A program made the translations under genes and the position numbers. Positions 8,982 through 17,225 of a stretch of 64,000 bases of DNA are shown here, piece by piece (the first letter of the stretch is position 1; each line of letters starts with the position of its first letter). Origin of the DNA: Planctomycetota bacterium (GTDB taxonomy: Bacteria; Planctomycetota; Phycisphaerae; Phycisphaerales; UBA1924); the NCBI GenBank assembly GCA_018242605.1, contig JAFEBP010000014.1:346314-410313 (forward strand), given 5' to 3'. The notes under the pieces are model-generated. The model saw nothing but the letters and a program-made list of their open reading frames with translations. It searched no databases and was not told where the DNA came from.

Positions 8982-9808
8982 GATCGGCTCCGTTTCCCCG
9001 CCGCCGCGGCGATCTTCTGCTGGTAGAGCGTGCCGTAGTCGGTGCGGAGTTCTTCGCGGAAGATGCCGGTGGGCAGCGTGTGCACCTCCGGCTCGTCGCT
9101 CTCGCCGCAGGTGCAGTCCTGCATCGGAGAAGTGGTGTCCCGCAGGTACTTGAGCATGTCGTAGGGCTCGGCCACCTCGTTCATCCGGCCGAAGTAGGTG
9201 GGGCAAGAGGTGATGATGTCGATCACGGAGAAGCCGCGGTGCGTGATGGCCTGCTTGATCAGGGCCGTCATGTGCTTGTGATCGAACGAGCTGGTCCGGG
9301 CCACGAACCCGGCGCCGGCCCCGAGCGCCAACTGCACGAGGTCGAAGGGCTGCTCGAGCGTGCCCGCCAGCGAGGTGGTGCTGCGCTTGCCCATCGGCGT
9401 GGTGGGGGCCTGCTGGCCGCCGGTCAGGCCGTAGATGCCGTTGTTGAAGATGAGGGCGGTCAGGTCCAGGTTGCGCCGGCAGGCGTGGATGAAGTGGTTC
9501 CCGCCGATGGCCGAGGCGTCGCCGTCGCCCATGATGACGATCACGTGCAGCTCGGGGTTGGCGAGCTTGATCCCCGTCGCGAACGTGAGGGCACGCCCGT
9601 GGGTCGTGTGCATCGTGTTGAAGTCGAGCACGAAGGGCGTGCGGCCCGAGCAGCCGATGCCGCTCACCACGACGACCTTGTCCTGGTTGAGGCCCAGGTC
9701 GCCGATGCCGTCCAGCAGCGACTTGACGATCGTGCCGTTGCCGCACCCGGGGCACCAGACGTGCGGGAGCTGGCGGGCCCTGAGGAATCTGCGGTAGTCC
9801 TCGCTCAT
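8978..9808 (-). CDS. korB: 2-oxoglutarate:ferredoxin oxidoreductase, beta (TPP-binding) subunit
   Basis: 276 residues from ATG 9808, overlapping the korA stop by 4 nt. Contains PHVWCPGCGNGTIVKSLL (CxxC of the beta-subunit cluster), GIGCSGRTPFV, IVIMGDGDASAIGGNHFIHACRRN with the GDGD...N thiamine diphosphate/Mg site, and SCPTYFGRMNEV. These are standard for KorB-type beta subunits. The C-terminus has an extra CTCGESDEPEVHTLP stretch with two cysteines close together. It is translationally coupled to both neighbours and would act in the cytoplasm in the TCA cycle, in either direction depending on ferredoxin potential. Confidence 0.92.
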   Translation of the reverse strand: MSEDYRRFLRARQLPHVWCPGCGNGTIVKSLLDGIGDLGLNQDKVVVVSGIGCSGRTPFVLDFNTMHTTHGRALTFATGIKLANPELHVIVIMGDGDASAIGGNHFIHACRRNLDLTALIFNNGIYGLTGGQQAPTTPMGKRSTTSLAGTLEQPFDLVQLALGAGAGFVARTSSFDHKHMTALIKQAITHRGFSVIDIITSCPTYFGRMNEVAEPYDMLKYLRDTTSPMQDCTCGESDEPEVHTLPTGIFREELRTDYGTLYQQKIAAAAGKRSRS

Positions 9809-10941
9809 ATCTGCACTCCTTGGGGAATCTCCGCCAGTTTGACCCGCGCCGAATCGGCGATCTGGTCCGGCGTCAGCAGGTGCCCGTCCACGCGGTTCAG
9901 GGGCGTTACCTCGCACAGCCCCTCGGCGGCGCGGGCGATCTCCCGCACCAACTGGCCCATGTTCAGTTCGGGAACGATGATGCGGTCCACCAGTTCGGCG
10001 ACCGGGCGGACGACATGATCGGGGAAGGGCCACAGCGTCTTGAGGCTCAGCAGCCCGGCGCGGATGCCCTGCGCCCGCAGGATGTCAACCGCCGCCTGCG
10101 CCGGACGGCTGGTGATGCCGTACGTGACGAAAGCAATCGAGGCGTCGTTCAGGCGGTACCGGTCGTACATCGCCAGGTCGCGCACCTTGTTCTGCACCTT
10201 GCCCATCATCCGCCGCAGTTCCTTCGCCGCCGCCTCGTCCGCCACGGCGAACCCCTCGGCCCCGTGCGCCAACCCCGTGACATGAAAACGGGCCCCCGCG
10301 CCGAACGGCAGGAAGCTCTCGTCCGCGAAGGGCCGGAACGACTTGATGTCGGCGGGGGCCTTGCGGTTGAGCACTTCCAGCTCGCCCGGTTCCGGCCAGG
10401 GGATGTTCTCGCGCATGTGGGCAAGCACTTCATCCATCAGCAGGATCACCGGCACGCGGTACGTCTCCGCGAGGTTGAACGCTTTGACGGTCATCTCGAA
10501 GGTGTCGCGCACGGTCGAGGCGGTGAGCACGATCACCGGGTGGTCGCCGTGCGTGCCCCAGATCGCCTGCATCACGTCGCCCTGCGCGCCCTTGGTGGGC
10601 TGACCCGTTGAAGGGCCCCAGCGCTGGCAGTTCACGATTACGCAAGGTGTTTCGGTGATTGCGGCGTACCCGATCCCCTCCTGCATGAGCGAGAAGCCCG
10701 GCCCGCTGGTGGCCGTCAGCACCTTGGCCCCGCCCCAGGAAGCGCCGATGATGGCCGAGATCGAGGCGATCTCGTCTTCCATCTGGATGAACGTGCGTCC
10801 CGCCGCGGGCATCTCGTGGGACAGGATCTCCATCACCTCGGAACTGGGCGTGATGGGGTACCCGGCGTAGAAGTTGCAGCCGGCGTACAGCGCGCCGAAG
10901 GCGCACGCCTCGTTCCCCTGGATCAGTCTCTGAGCGCTCAT
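9805..10941 (-). CDS. korA: 2-oxoglutarate:ferredoxin oxidoreductase, alpha subunit
   Basis: 378 residues, ATG 10941 overlapping the stop of the upstream flavoprotein gene by 4 nt. Starts MSAQRLIQGNEACAFGALYA and continues GYPITPSSEVMEILS, QMEDEIASISAIIGASWGGA, TATSGPGFSLMQEGIGYA and GPSTGQPTKGAQGDVMQA. GPSTG and the acidic QMEDE are typical of KorA and of the related 2-oxoacid enzymes that use larger acids. It carries the pyrimidine-binding half of the TPP site and pairs with KorB. No N-terminal gamma fusion is present, matching the separate korG. Confidence 0.92.
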   Translation of the reverse strand: MSAQRLIQGNEACAFGALYAGCNFYAGYPITPSSEVMEILSHEMPAAGRTFIQMEDEIASISAIIGASWGGAKVLTATSGPGFSLMQEGIGYAAITETPCVIVNCQRWGPSTGQPTKGAQGDVMQAIWGTHGDHPVIVLTASTVRDTFEMTVKAFNLAETYRVPVILLMDEVLAHMRENIPWPEPGELEVLNRKAPADIKSFRPFADESFLPFGAGARFHVTGLAHGAEGFAVADEAAAKELRRMMGKVQNKVRDLAMYDRYRLNDASIAFVTYGITSRPAQAAVDILRAQGIRAGLLSLKTLWPFPDHVVRPVAELVDRIIVPELNMGQLVREIARAAEGLCEVTPLNRVDGHLLTPDQIADSARVKLAEIPQGVQI

Positions 10942-12653
10942 GAAGCCACCTCATTTTCGTACGCGATCGTCCGGGCCCTGTCCGAGCCCCCCTTGGCGAT
11001 CCAGATCGCAAAGTCCGGGCACCTGGCCTCGCACAGCCCGCAGAAGACGCACGTGCCGACGTCCTTGACGATGATCTTGTTCGCCCGGTCCAGCGCCAGC
11101 GTGTTCACCGGGCAGCTCGTGACGCAGATGTTGCAGCCCTTGCACGCCCCCGGCGCCGTGGTGAGCCGGTAGTCCATCTGGAAGTGCCGCAGCGTGCCGT
11201 CCACCGGTTCCACGCGCGGCGGCGGAACTTCCTCGTGCTCCGGGCGTGCCGCGCCAGAGAACGCGCGGGCCATGGCCCGGGCGGCCTCGCGTCCGTCGCG
11301 GACGGCCTGCACCACGGTGGCGCCGCCGTTGATGCAGTCGCCGCCGGCGAATATCTTCGCCTGGCTGGTGCGCATCTCCGCGTCGACCTTTACGATGCTG
11401 CCGCGCATCTCTACGCCCAGCGCCGCGAACAGGTCGGTGTGCGGCCGCTGACCGATGGCCTTGATGACGGTGTCGACCTCGAGCACGAACTCCGAGCCCT
11501 CGATCGGCTCGGGACGCGGGCGGCCGGACTGGTCGGGCTTGCCGAGCCTCATCCGCACGCACCGAACGCCCGTCACCCGGTCCTTCCCGATGAACTCGAT
11601 GGGGGCCACGAGCGGGATGATGTGAACGCCCTCGCGCCGGGCCGCGGCGATCTCGTGCGCGAACGCCGGCATCTCCGCCTCCGAGCGGCGGTAGAGCATC
11701 ATGACCTCGGCGGCGCCCATCATGACCGATTGGCGCGCCACGTCGACGGCGGTGTTCGCCGCCGTGGCCGCGGTGCTGCGCAGGATGATGCTCTCGCGGG
11801 CCACGTCGATGGCGGTGTTGCCGCCGCCGATGATCGCCACCCGGGAGCCCAGGCGCAGGCCACCGGCGGGCCCCAGCTTCAACGCCTCGATGAACTTGAG
11901 AGATTCCCACACGCCCGGCAGGTCCTCGCCGGGGATCTTCGCGGGCATGTCGTCGCCCATGCCCACGCCCAGGAACAGCGCGTCGTGCGTGGCCCGCAAC
12001 TGCTCGATCGTGATGTCCTTGCCGATCGTCACGCCCATCCGTACGTTTACGCCCAGCGACTTGATCTGATCGATCTCCGCCGGCAGCGGCTTGTACTGCT
12101 GCTTGTACGGCGCGATGCCCCGCGTGACCAGTCCGCCCGCAAAGTCGCGGCGTTCGTACACCGTCACGGAGTAGCCCAGCCGCGCCAGTTCCGCCGCGCA
12201 CCCCAGCCCCGCCGGCCCCGCGCCCAGCACGCCCACGCTCTGCGGGTGCTTCTTGGCCGAGGCGTGGACGACATGGGTGCCCGAATCCAGCGCGTGGTCG
12301 GTGGCGTTGCGCTGCAACCGCGCGATGTGGATGGGGCGGCGGCCTTCCTTGAGCAGCACGCACGTGCCCTCGCACAGCACCTCCACCGGGCACACGCGAG
12401 AGCACGTGCCGCCCAGGATGTTGGCGTCGAAGATCTTCTTGGCCGCCGCGAGCGGCTTGCCGTTGGCGATGTCGAGGATGAACCCCGGCACGTCGATGCC
12501 CGCCGGGCAGGCGTTGGCGCACGGGGCCAGGGCGCACGGGCCGCCGCACTGCAGGCACGCCTGCGCTTCAACGACGGCGTGCGCATCGTCCAGGGTCGGG
12601 TGCGCGTCACGCAGCACGGGGCCGCTGGCCGGGGCATCGGGGATATGGGTCAC
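10938..12653 (-). CDS. GltD-like FAD/NAD(P) oxidoreductase with C-terminal 2[4Fe-4S] ferredoxin domain
   Basis: 571 residues. An N-terminal cysteine-rich part (ACLQCGGPCALAPCANACPAGIDVP, GGTCSRVCPVEVLCEGTC) matches the Fe-S domain of glutamate synthase small-subunit-like proteins. It is followed by an FAD Rossmann fold (GVLGAGPAGLGCAAELARLG) and a pyridine-nucleotide fold (AIIGGGNTAIDVARES). The C-terminus has two CxxCxxC clusters (CKGCNICVTSCP, CVFCGLCEARCP). Between por and kor genes and coupled to korA by ATGA, it probably passes electrons between ferredoxin-dependent oxidoreductases and NAD(P)H, or serves as a delta-like subunit. A 21-residue internal duplication lies in the nucleotide-binding fold (see repeat). 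Confidence 0.85.
   Translation of the reverse strand: MTHIPDAPASGPVLRDAHPTLDDAHAVVEAQACLQCGGPCALAPCANACPAGIDVPGFILDIANGKPLAAAKKIFDANILGGTCSRVCPVEVLCEGTCVLLKEGRRPIHIARLQRNATDHALDSGTHVVHASAKKHPQSVGVLGAGPAGLGCAAELARLGYSVTVYERRDFAGGLVTRGIAPYKQQYKPLPAEIDQIKSLGVNVRMGVTIGKDITIEQLRATHDALFLGVGMGDDMPAKIPGEDLPGVWESLKFIEALKLGPAGGLRLGSRVAIIGGGNTAIDVARESIILRSTAATAANTAVDVARQSVMMGAAEVMMLYRRSEAEMPAFAHEIAAARREGVHIIPLVAPIEFIGKDRVTGVRCVRMRLGKPDQSGRPRPEPIEGSEFVLEVDTVIKAIGQRPHTDLFAALGVEMRGSIVKVDAEMRTSQAKIFAGGDCINGGATVVQAVRDGREAARAMARAFSGAARPEHEEVPPPRVEPVDGTLRHFQMDYRLTTAPGACKGCNICVTSCPVNTLALDRANKIIVKDVGTCVFCGLCEARCPDFAIWIAKGGSDRARTIAYENEVAS
11729..11854 (-). repeat. In-frame 63-bp tandem duplication inside the GltD-like gene
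   Basis: Two imperfect copies offset by 63 bp: the shared core ccacgtcga-ggcggtgtt occurs at 11738 and again at 11801 on the plus strand. In protein they read NTAIDVARESIILRSTAATAA and NTAVDVARQSVMMGAAEVMML. The relatives I know have one NTAxDVAR helix after GGG; here a second follows directly and only the first keeps the GGG. Confidence 0.75.
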
Positions 12654-12700
12654 TGGTCACCTCGGTTCGCTCGCTCCCGGGCGGGAGTCGTGTGAGCGGT

Positions 12701-14326
12701 TCAGATCGTCTCGGGCACCATCTTGATGGCCCCGCACGGACACTCGTTGGCGCACAGGCTGCAGCCCTTGCAGTAGTCGTAGTTGAACGCGTAGCGCTTG
12801 CCCTGTCCCAGCTTGATCACCGCGTTGTCGGGGCAGACGCCAAAGCAGTTGTCGCACTCGAAGCAATTGCCGCACGAAAGGCAGCGCCGGGCCTCGAACA
12901 GGGCGTTGGACTGGTCCAGCCCGCCCACCACCTCCTCGAACGTCGATTCGCGCCGCGCCAGGTCGAGCATCGGCTGCACCGTTGCCGGGGCGTCGGAGTA
13001 GTACCAGGAGTTGAGCGCGTCGAACACCGCCAGCTCGTGCTTGGGCGGCGGTGCATAGACGCTGTTCTTGAGGTACGCGTCGATGCAGCGGGCCGCCTTC
13101 TTGCCGTGGCCCACCGCCACCGTGACGGTGCGCTCCGCGGGGACCATGTCGCCGCCGGCAAAGACGCCCTTGCACCCCGTCATCATGTTGGAATCAACCT
13201 GCACCACGCCGTCGTTGATCGACAGGCCCTTGAGCTTGCCCAGGAAGGAAAGGTCAACGTCCTGGCCCAGGGCGAGCACGAGCGAGTCCGCCTGCATCTC
13301 CTCGTACTCGCCGGTGGGCTGCGGCTTGCCCTTGTCGTCGAGCTTCATCTTCTCGACGGTGAAGGTGCCGCCGCTCTCGGATTTAATCGTCGAGAGCCAC
13401 TTGAACATGATGCCCTCTTCCATCGCCTCCTGCACCTCGAAGTCGTGGGCGGGCATCTTCTCGCGGGTGCGCCGGTACACAACGATCGTTTCCGTGGCGC
13501 CCAGGCGCTTGGCCGAGCGGGCCGCGTCCATGGCGGTGTTGCCGCCGCCGTACACCAGCACGCGACGGCCCAGCAGCGGCTGCTCGCCGGTCTCCATACC
13601 TCTCAGCAGGGACACGGCGTCCAGGATCTTGGAGGCGTCGCCCGCCGGGATGTACGCCCGCTTGGCCAGGTGCGCGCCCACCGCGAGGAACACCGCGTCG
13701 AACCGGTGCGTCGCCAGCACCGCGTCCAGGTCATCGACCCTGGTGTTGAGTTCGATCTTCACGCCCAGGTCCACGATGCGCTGGATCTCCGCGTCGAGCA
13801 CCTCGCGCGGCAGGCGGTACTTGGGGATGCCGAAGCGCATCATGCCGCCGGCGAAGGGGCCCGCCTCGCGGATGGTGACCGCGTGGCCCAGAAGCGCGAG
13901 GTGATACGCCGCGGCGAGCCCCGAGGGGCCGGCCCCGACGACCAGCACGCTCTTGCCCGACGCCTTGGCCTCGACGTTGACATTCCATTTCTCGGCGATC
14001 GCCAGATCGCCCAGGAAGCGTTCGATCGCGTGGATGCCCACGGGCTTGTCGAGCTTGGCGCGGTTGCAGGCGCCCTCGCAGGTGTGGTAGCAGACCCGGC
14101 CCATCACCGCGGGCATCGGGTTGTCCTTCATGATCTGCCGCCACGCCGCCTCGTAGTTGCCCTCTTCGGCGTGGAAGAGCCACTGCTGGATGTTCTCGCC
14201 CGCCGGGCAGGCGTGGTTGCAGGGCGGGAGCCGGTCGACGTACACCGGGCGCTCGGTGCGCCACGAGCCCGTCTTGTTCGCCAGGCTCGAGCCCACGTCG
14301 AGCGTGATGGCAAAGGGTTTGTTCAT
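12701..14326 (-). CDS. GltD-like FAD/NAD(P) oxidoreductase with ferredoxin domain, linked to pyruvate:ferredoxin oxidoreductase
   Basis: 541 residues, ATG 14326 overlapping porB stop by 4 nt. The N-terminal Fe-S part contains PCNHACPAGENIQQWLF and GRVCYHTCEGACNRAKLD, then FAD (VLVVGAGPSGLAAAYHLALLG) and NAD(P) (VLVYGGGNTAMDAARSAKRLG) Rossmann folds, VVYRRTREKMPAHD, and VFAGGDMVPAERTVTVAVGHGKKAA. The C-terminus carries CLSCGNCFECDNCFGVCP and CKGCSLCANECPCGAIKM, two ferredoxin-type clusters as in PorD. It therefore looks like a fused PorD plus NAD(P)H-linking flavoprotein. The sister gene directly downstream has the same architecture but is clearly diverged, suggesting one for POR and one for KOR. 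Confidence 0.87.
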   Translation of the reverse strand: MNKPFAITLDVGSSLANKTGSWRTERPVYVDRLPPCNHACPAGENIQQWLFHAEEGNYEAAWRQIMKDNPMPAVMGRVCYHTCEGACNRAKLDKPVGIHAIERFLGDLAIAEKWNVNVEAKASGKSVLVVGAGPSGLAAAYHLALLGHAVTIREAGPFAGGMMRFGIPKYRLPREVLDAEIQRIVDLGVKIELNTRVDDLDAVLATHRFDAVFLAVGAHLAKRAYIPAGDASKILDAVSLLRGMETGEQPLLGRRVLVYGGGNTAMDAARSAKRLGATETIVVYRRTREKMPAHDFEVQEAMEEGIMFKWLSTIKSESGGTFTVEKMKLDDKGKPQPTGEYEEMQADSLVLALGQDVDLSFLGKLKGLSINDGVVQVDSNMMTGCKGVFAGGDMVPAERTVTVAVGHGKKAARCIDAYLKNSVYAPPPKHELAVFDALNSWYYSDAPATVQPMLDLARRESTFEEVVGGLDQSNALFEARRCLSCGNCFECDNCFGVCPDNAVIKLGQGKRYAFNYDYCKGCSLCANECPCGAIKMVPETI

Positions 14327-15339
14327 GGGTGTGCTCCCTGCTCTGACTTGTCCAGCAGCCCGAACCGCCTGATGTTGCGGTCCGCGATCGCCTGGATCAT
14401 CGCGATCCGCCGTTCATCGCGCTTGGGCGAGAACAGGTGCGCGAACCGCGACTGCATCTTGAGATAGTCTTCCACCGGCACGCGGCGACGGATGGTGCGC
14501 CGGCCCGTCACCTCGCCCGCCTCGGCCTCGAAGATCGGGAACAGCCCCGATTCCGCCGCCAGTCGGGCCACCTTGAGCGTGTCGCCGGTGTCGCAGCCCC
14601 AGCCCAGCGGGCAGGGAACGTGCACGTGAAGGTACCGGGCCCCGTGGATCGCCATCGCACGCCCGACCTTGTACTCCAGGTCGCGCAGGTCCGCGACCGA
14701 CGCCGTCGCGACGTACGGGATGCCGTGCGCCATCGCGATCAACGGGACGTTCTTGCCCTGGCCGAAGACGTTGCCCGGCTCCTGCCCCGCGGCGGGAGTG
14801 GTCATCGTCCGGGCGGCGGCGGGCGTCGCGCTGGAGCGCTGGATGCCCGTGTTCATGTAGGCTTCGTTGTCGTAGCAGATGTAGAGCACGTCGTCGTCGC
14901 GCTCGAACATGCCCGAGAGGCACGCGAAGCCGATGTCGACCGTGCCGCCGTCGCCGCCCTGGGCGATGACCCGAACGTCCTTGCGGCCCTTGACCTTCAT
15001 CGCCGCGGCCATGCCCGTGCCCACCGCCGCGGCGTTCGCGAACAGCGAGTGAAGCCACGCCACTCGCCACGATGATTCCGGATAGGGCGTCGAGAAGACT
15101 TCCAGGCATCCGGTGGCGTTGGCCACCACCAGCCGCCCGTTGACGGCCCGCATCGCCGCGTCCAGCGCGTAGCGTGCCCCCAGCGCTTCGCCGCAGCCCT
15201 GGCAGGCGCGGTGGCCGGAGTTGAGAGAGTTGTTGCGGTCAGCGTCGGATTGAACGCTGCGGACCGACACGTCCAGCAGCCGGTTGCCGACCGTGAACGT
15301 GCCCGTCTGATAGAACTTGACGCGAGATGCGCCGGTCAT
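14323..15339 (-). CDS. porB: Pyruvate:ferredoxin oxidoreductase, beta (TPP-binding) subunit
   Basis: 338 residues. Contains GHRACQGCGEALGARYAL, NATGCLEVFSTPYPESSW, IAQGGDGGTVDIGFACLSG (GDGG of the TPP/Mg site), YICYDNEAYMNTGIQRSS and HVPCPLGWGCDTGDTLKVAR. This is the PorB signature, including the conserved cysteines that hold the catalytic-domain [4Fe-4S] cluster (CQGC, later GWGC). It lies 14 bp downstream of porA and overlaps the next gene. The enzyme interconverts pyruvate and acetyl-CoA with reduced ferredoxin in the cytoplasm. Confidence 0.93.
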   Translation of the reverse strand: MTGASRVKFYQTGTFTVGNRLLDVSVRSVQSDADRNNSLNSGHRACQGCGEALGARYALDAAMRAVNGRLVVANATGCLEVFSTPYPESSWRVAWLHSLFANAAAVGTGMAAAMKVKGRKDVRVIAQGGDGGTVDIGFACLSGMFERDDDVLYICYDNEAYMNTGIQRSSATPAAARTMTTPAAGQEPGNVFGQGKNVPLIAMAHGIPYVATASVADLRDLEYKVGRAMAIHGARYLHVHVPCPLGWGCDTGDTLKVARLAAESGLFPIFEAEAGEVTGRRTIRRRVPVEDYLKMQSRFAHLFSPKRDERRIAMIQAIADRNIRRFGLLDKSEQGAHP

Positions 15340-15353
15340 GGGTTGTTCCTTCT

Positions 15354-16607
15354 CTAGCTGACGCGTGCCGCCATGGTGCCGATGTCGCGGAGAATGGCCT
15401 CCGCCGCCGGCCCGGTCCGACGCGTGACGCGTTCACGCTCCAACTGACGGTTGATCACCGCCGTGTTGAGGTCCATGAACGAGAGGGGTTCGAGAGTGTC
15501 CTGGATCGCCCGCGTGAAGACCTTGCGCAGGCTCGTCTGCGTGATGGCCCGGCCGCCCAGCCCCGCGATCACGGTGCTGACCTTGGTGTCCCGCCCCTGC
15601 AGCGCCATCCGCAGGTTGTGCGAGACGTTGCCGCCGATGCCCACCGACAGGCTCTTCTCGATCGTCACCACCCGCTTGGCGTGGCCGATCGCCGCGTGCA
15701 GCGCGGCGGTGGGGAACGGCCGGAACGAGCACAGGCTCACCGACCCGATCTTCACGCCCTCGGCGCGCATCTGGTCGATCACGTCCTTGATCGTGCCGTT
15801 CACCGAGCCCAGCGCGACGATCACGGTCTCGGCGTCTTCCGTGTGGTAGGTGTGCAGCAGCCCGCCCGAAGCCCGGCCGAACACCCGGCGGAACTCCTCC
15901 GCCAGTTGCGGGATCCGCTCCAGCGCCTGCATCTGCTTGTGGTGCGCCAGGTACCGAACTTCCATGAACGCCTCGGGGCCGACCATCGCGCCGATGGTGA
16001 CCGGCTCGTCGGGGTCAACCACCTGCCGGGGTTCGTAGGGCGGCAGGAACGCGTCCACCTTCGACTGCTCGGGCACGTCGACCCGCTCGTAGGCGTGGGT
16101 GAGGATGAAGCCGTCGACGCACACCATCACCGGCACGCTGAGCTCTTCCGCCAGCTTGAACGCCTGGATGTGCAGGTCGGTGGCCTCCTGATTGTTCTCG
16201 GCGAACAGCTGGATCCAGCCCGCGTCGCGCAGCGCCATGCTGTCGGTGTGGTCGTTCCAGATGTTGATCGGGGCGCCGATCGAGCGGTTGCCCACCGTCA
16301 TCACGATCGGGAGCCCAAGGCCCGACGCGTTGTACACCGCCTCGGCCATGTACAGGATGCCCTGGCTGGCCGTCGCGGTGTACGCCCGCGCGCCGCACGC
16401 CGAAGCGCCGATCGCCACCGACATCGCGGCGAACTCGCTCTCCACGTTGATGTACTCGCAGTTGGAGAGCTTCCCGCTCTTCACGAGCAGGCCCAGCCCT
16501 TCCACGATGTGCGTCTGGGGCGTGATGGGGTACGCGCAGATCACTTCCGGCCGGCACAGCGCCACGGCCTCCGCGATCGCGATCGAGCCTTCGCATTGCT
16601 TAAGCAT
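15354..16607 (-). CDS. porA: Pyruvate:ferredoxin oxidoreductase, alpha subunit
   Basis: 417 residues from ATG 16607, overlapping porG by 8 nt. Begins with a short tail and CRPEVICAYPITPQTHIVEGL, then NVESEFAAMSVAIGASACGARAYTATASQGI, GNRSIGAPINIWNDHTDSMALRDAGWIQLF and, in the C-terminal half, SLCSFRPFPTAAL and VTIEKSLSVGIGG. These follow PorA closely and differ from KorA, which has GPSTG in place of APINIWNDH. It supplies half of the thiamine diphosphate site at the interface with PorB. Confidence 0.93.
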   Translation of the reverse strand: MLKQCEGSIAIAEAVALCRPEVICAYPITPQTHIVEGLGLLVKSGKLSNCEYINVESEFAAMSVAIGASACGARAYTATASQGILYMAEAVYNASGLGLPIVMTVGNRSIGAPINIWNDHTDSMALRDAGWIQLFAENNQEATDLHIQAFKLAEELSVPVMVCVDGFILTHAYERVDVPEQSKVDAFLPPYEPRQVVDPDEPVTIGAMVGPEAFMEVRYLAHHKQMQALERIPQLAEEFRRVFGRASGGLLHTYHTEDAETVIVALGSVNGTIKDVIDQMRAEGVKIGSVSLCSFRPFPTAALHAAIGHAKRVVTIEKSLSVGIGGNVSHNLRMALQGRDTKVSTVIAGLGGRAITQTSLRKVFTRAIQDTLEPLSFMDLNTAVINRQLERERVTRRTGPAAEAILRDIGTMAARVS

Positions 16608-17190
16608 GGGCCAACGCTCCCTTCGGGGTCGTCATGCCGCCCGCGAGCTCGAACGCTTCGCGGGCCGCGGCGACGTTCTTCTCCGCCACCGCTTCCTTGA
16701 ACTTCTGGCGGATCGCCGCCTCGACCGACGACAGGCACAGCTTCCTGGTGATCGCGCACAGCGCGGCCAGCAGCGGCACGTTGGGTACAGGTCGCCCAAC
16801 GTGCCGCACCGACAGCTCAGTCGCCGGGATCGCGCACGCATGCCCCGGCGGGAGCGAATGTAGCAAATCGTTGATCCCCAGCTGATCCAGGCCGCGGCCG
16901 GAGTTGATCAGCACGTAGCCCTTGGGGTTCAGGCCCTCGAACACGCTCACCTGGTGCAGCAGCGTGGGGTCCTGGATGATCAGGGCGTCCGGCTGCGTCA
17001 CCGGTTCGCGCGAGCGGATCTCGCGATCGTCGATCCGGCAGAACGCCATCACCGGGGCGCCCATGCGCTCCGATCCGAAACTCGGGAACGCCTGCGCCCA
17101 CCGATTCTCAAGGAACGCCGCGACCGAGAGCATCTCCGCGGCGGTCACGACACCCTGACCGCCTCGTCCGTGGATACGTACCTGGAACAT
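16600..17190 (-). CDS. porG: Pyruvate:ferredoxin oxidoreductase, gamma subunit
   Basis: 196 residues from ATG 17190, preferred over the in-frame TTG at 17199 because GGGGAGG is spaced 9 nt from the ATG. Begins MFQVRIHGRGGQGVVTAAEML, continues FPSFGSERMGAPVMAFCRIDD, DALIIQDPTLLHQ and YVLINSGRG. This is the standard PorG fold that binds coenzyme A. It is the first por gene after pntB (35 bp) and ends inside the start of porA. Confidence 0.92.
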   Translation of the reverse strand: MFQVRIHGRGGQGVVTAAEMLSVAAFLENRWAQAFPSFGSERMGAPVMAFCRIDDREIRSREPVTQPDALIIQDPTLLHQVSVFEGLNPKGYVLINSGRGLDQLGINDLLHSLPPGHACAIPATELSVRHVGRPVPNVPLLAALCAITRKLCLSSVEAAIRQKFKEAVAEKNVAAAREAFELAGGMTTPKGALAHA

Positions 17191-17225
17191 TCCGCACAAC
17201 CTCCCCTGGTCCGCGGAAGTGGGGC

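Noticed and set aside
11184..14467. Two long plus-strand open frames (503 and 591 codons)
   Set aside because: Both are antisense to the GltD-like genes and rich in Arg/His/Val as expected of mirror frames in GC-rich DNA.
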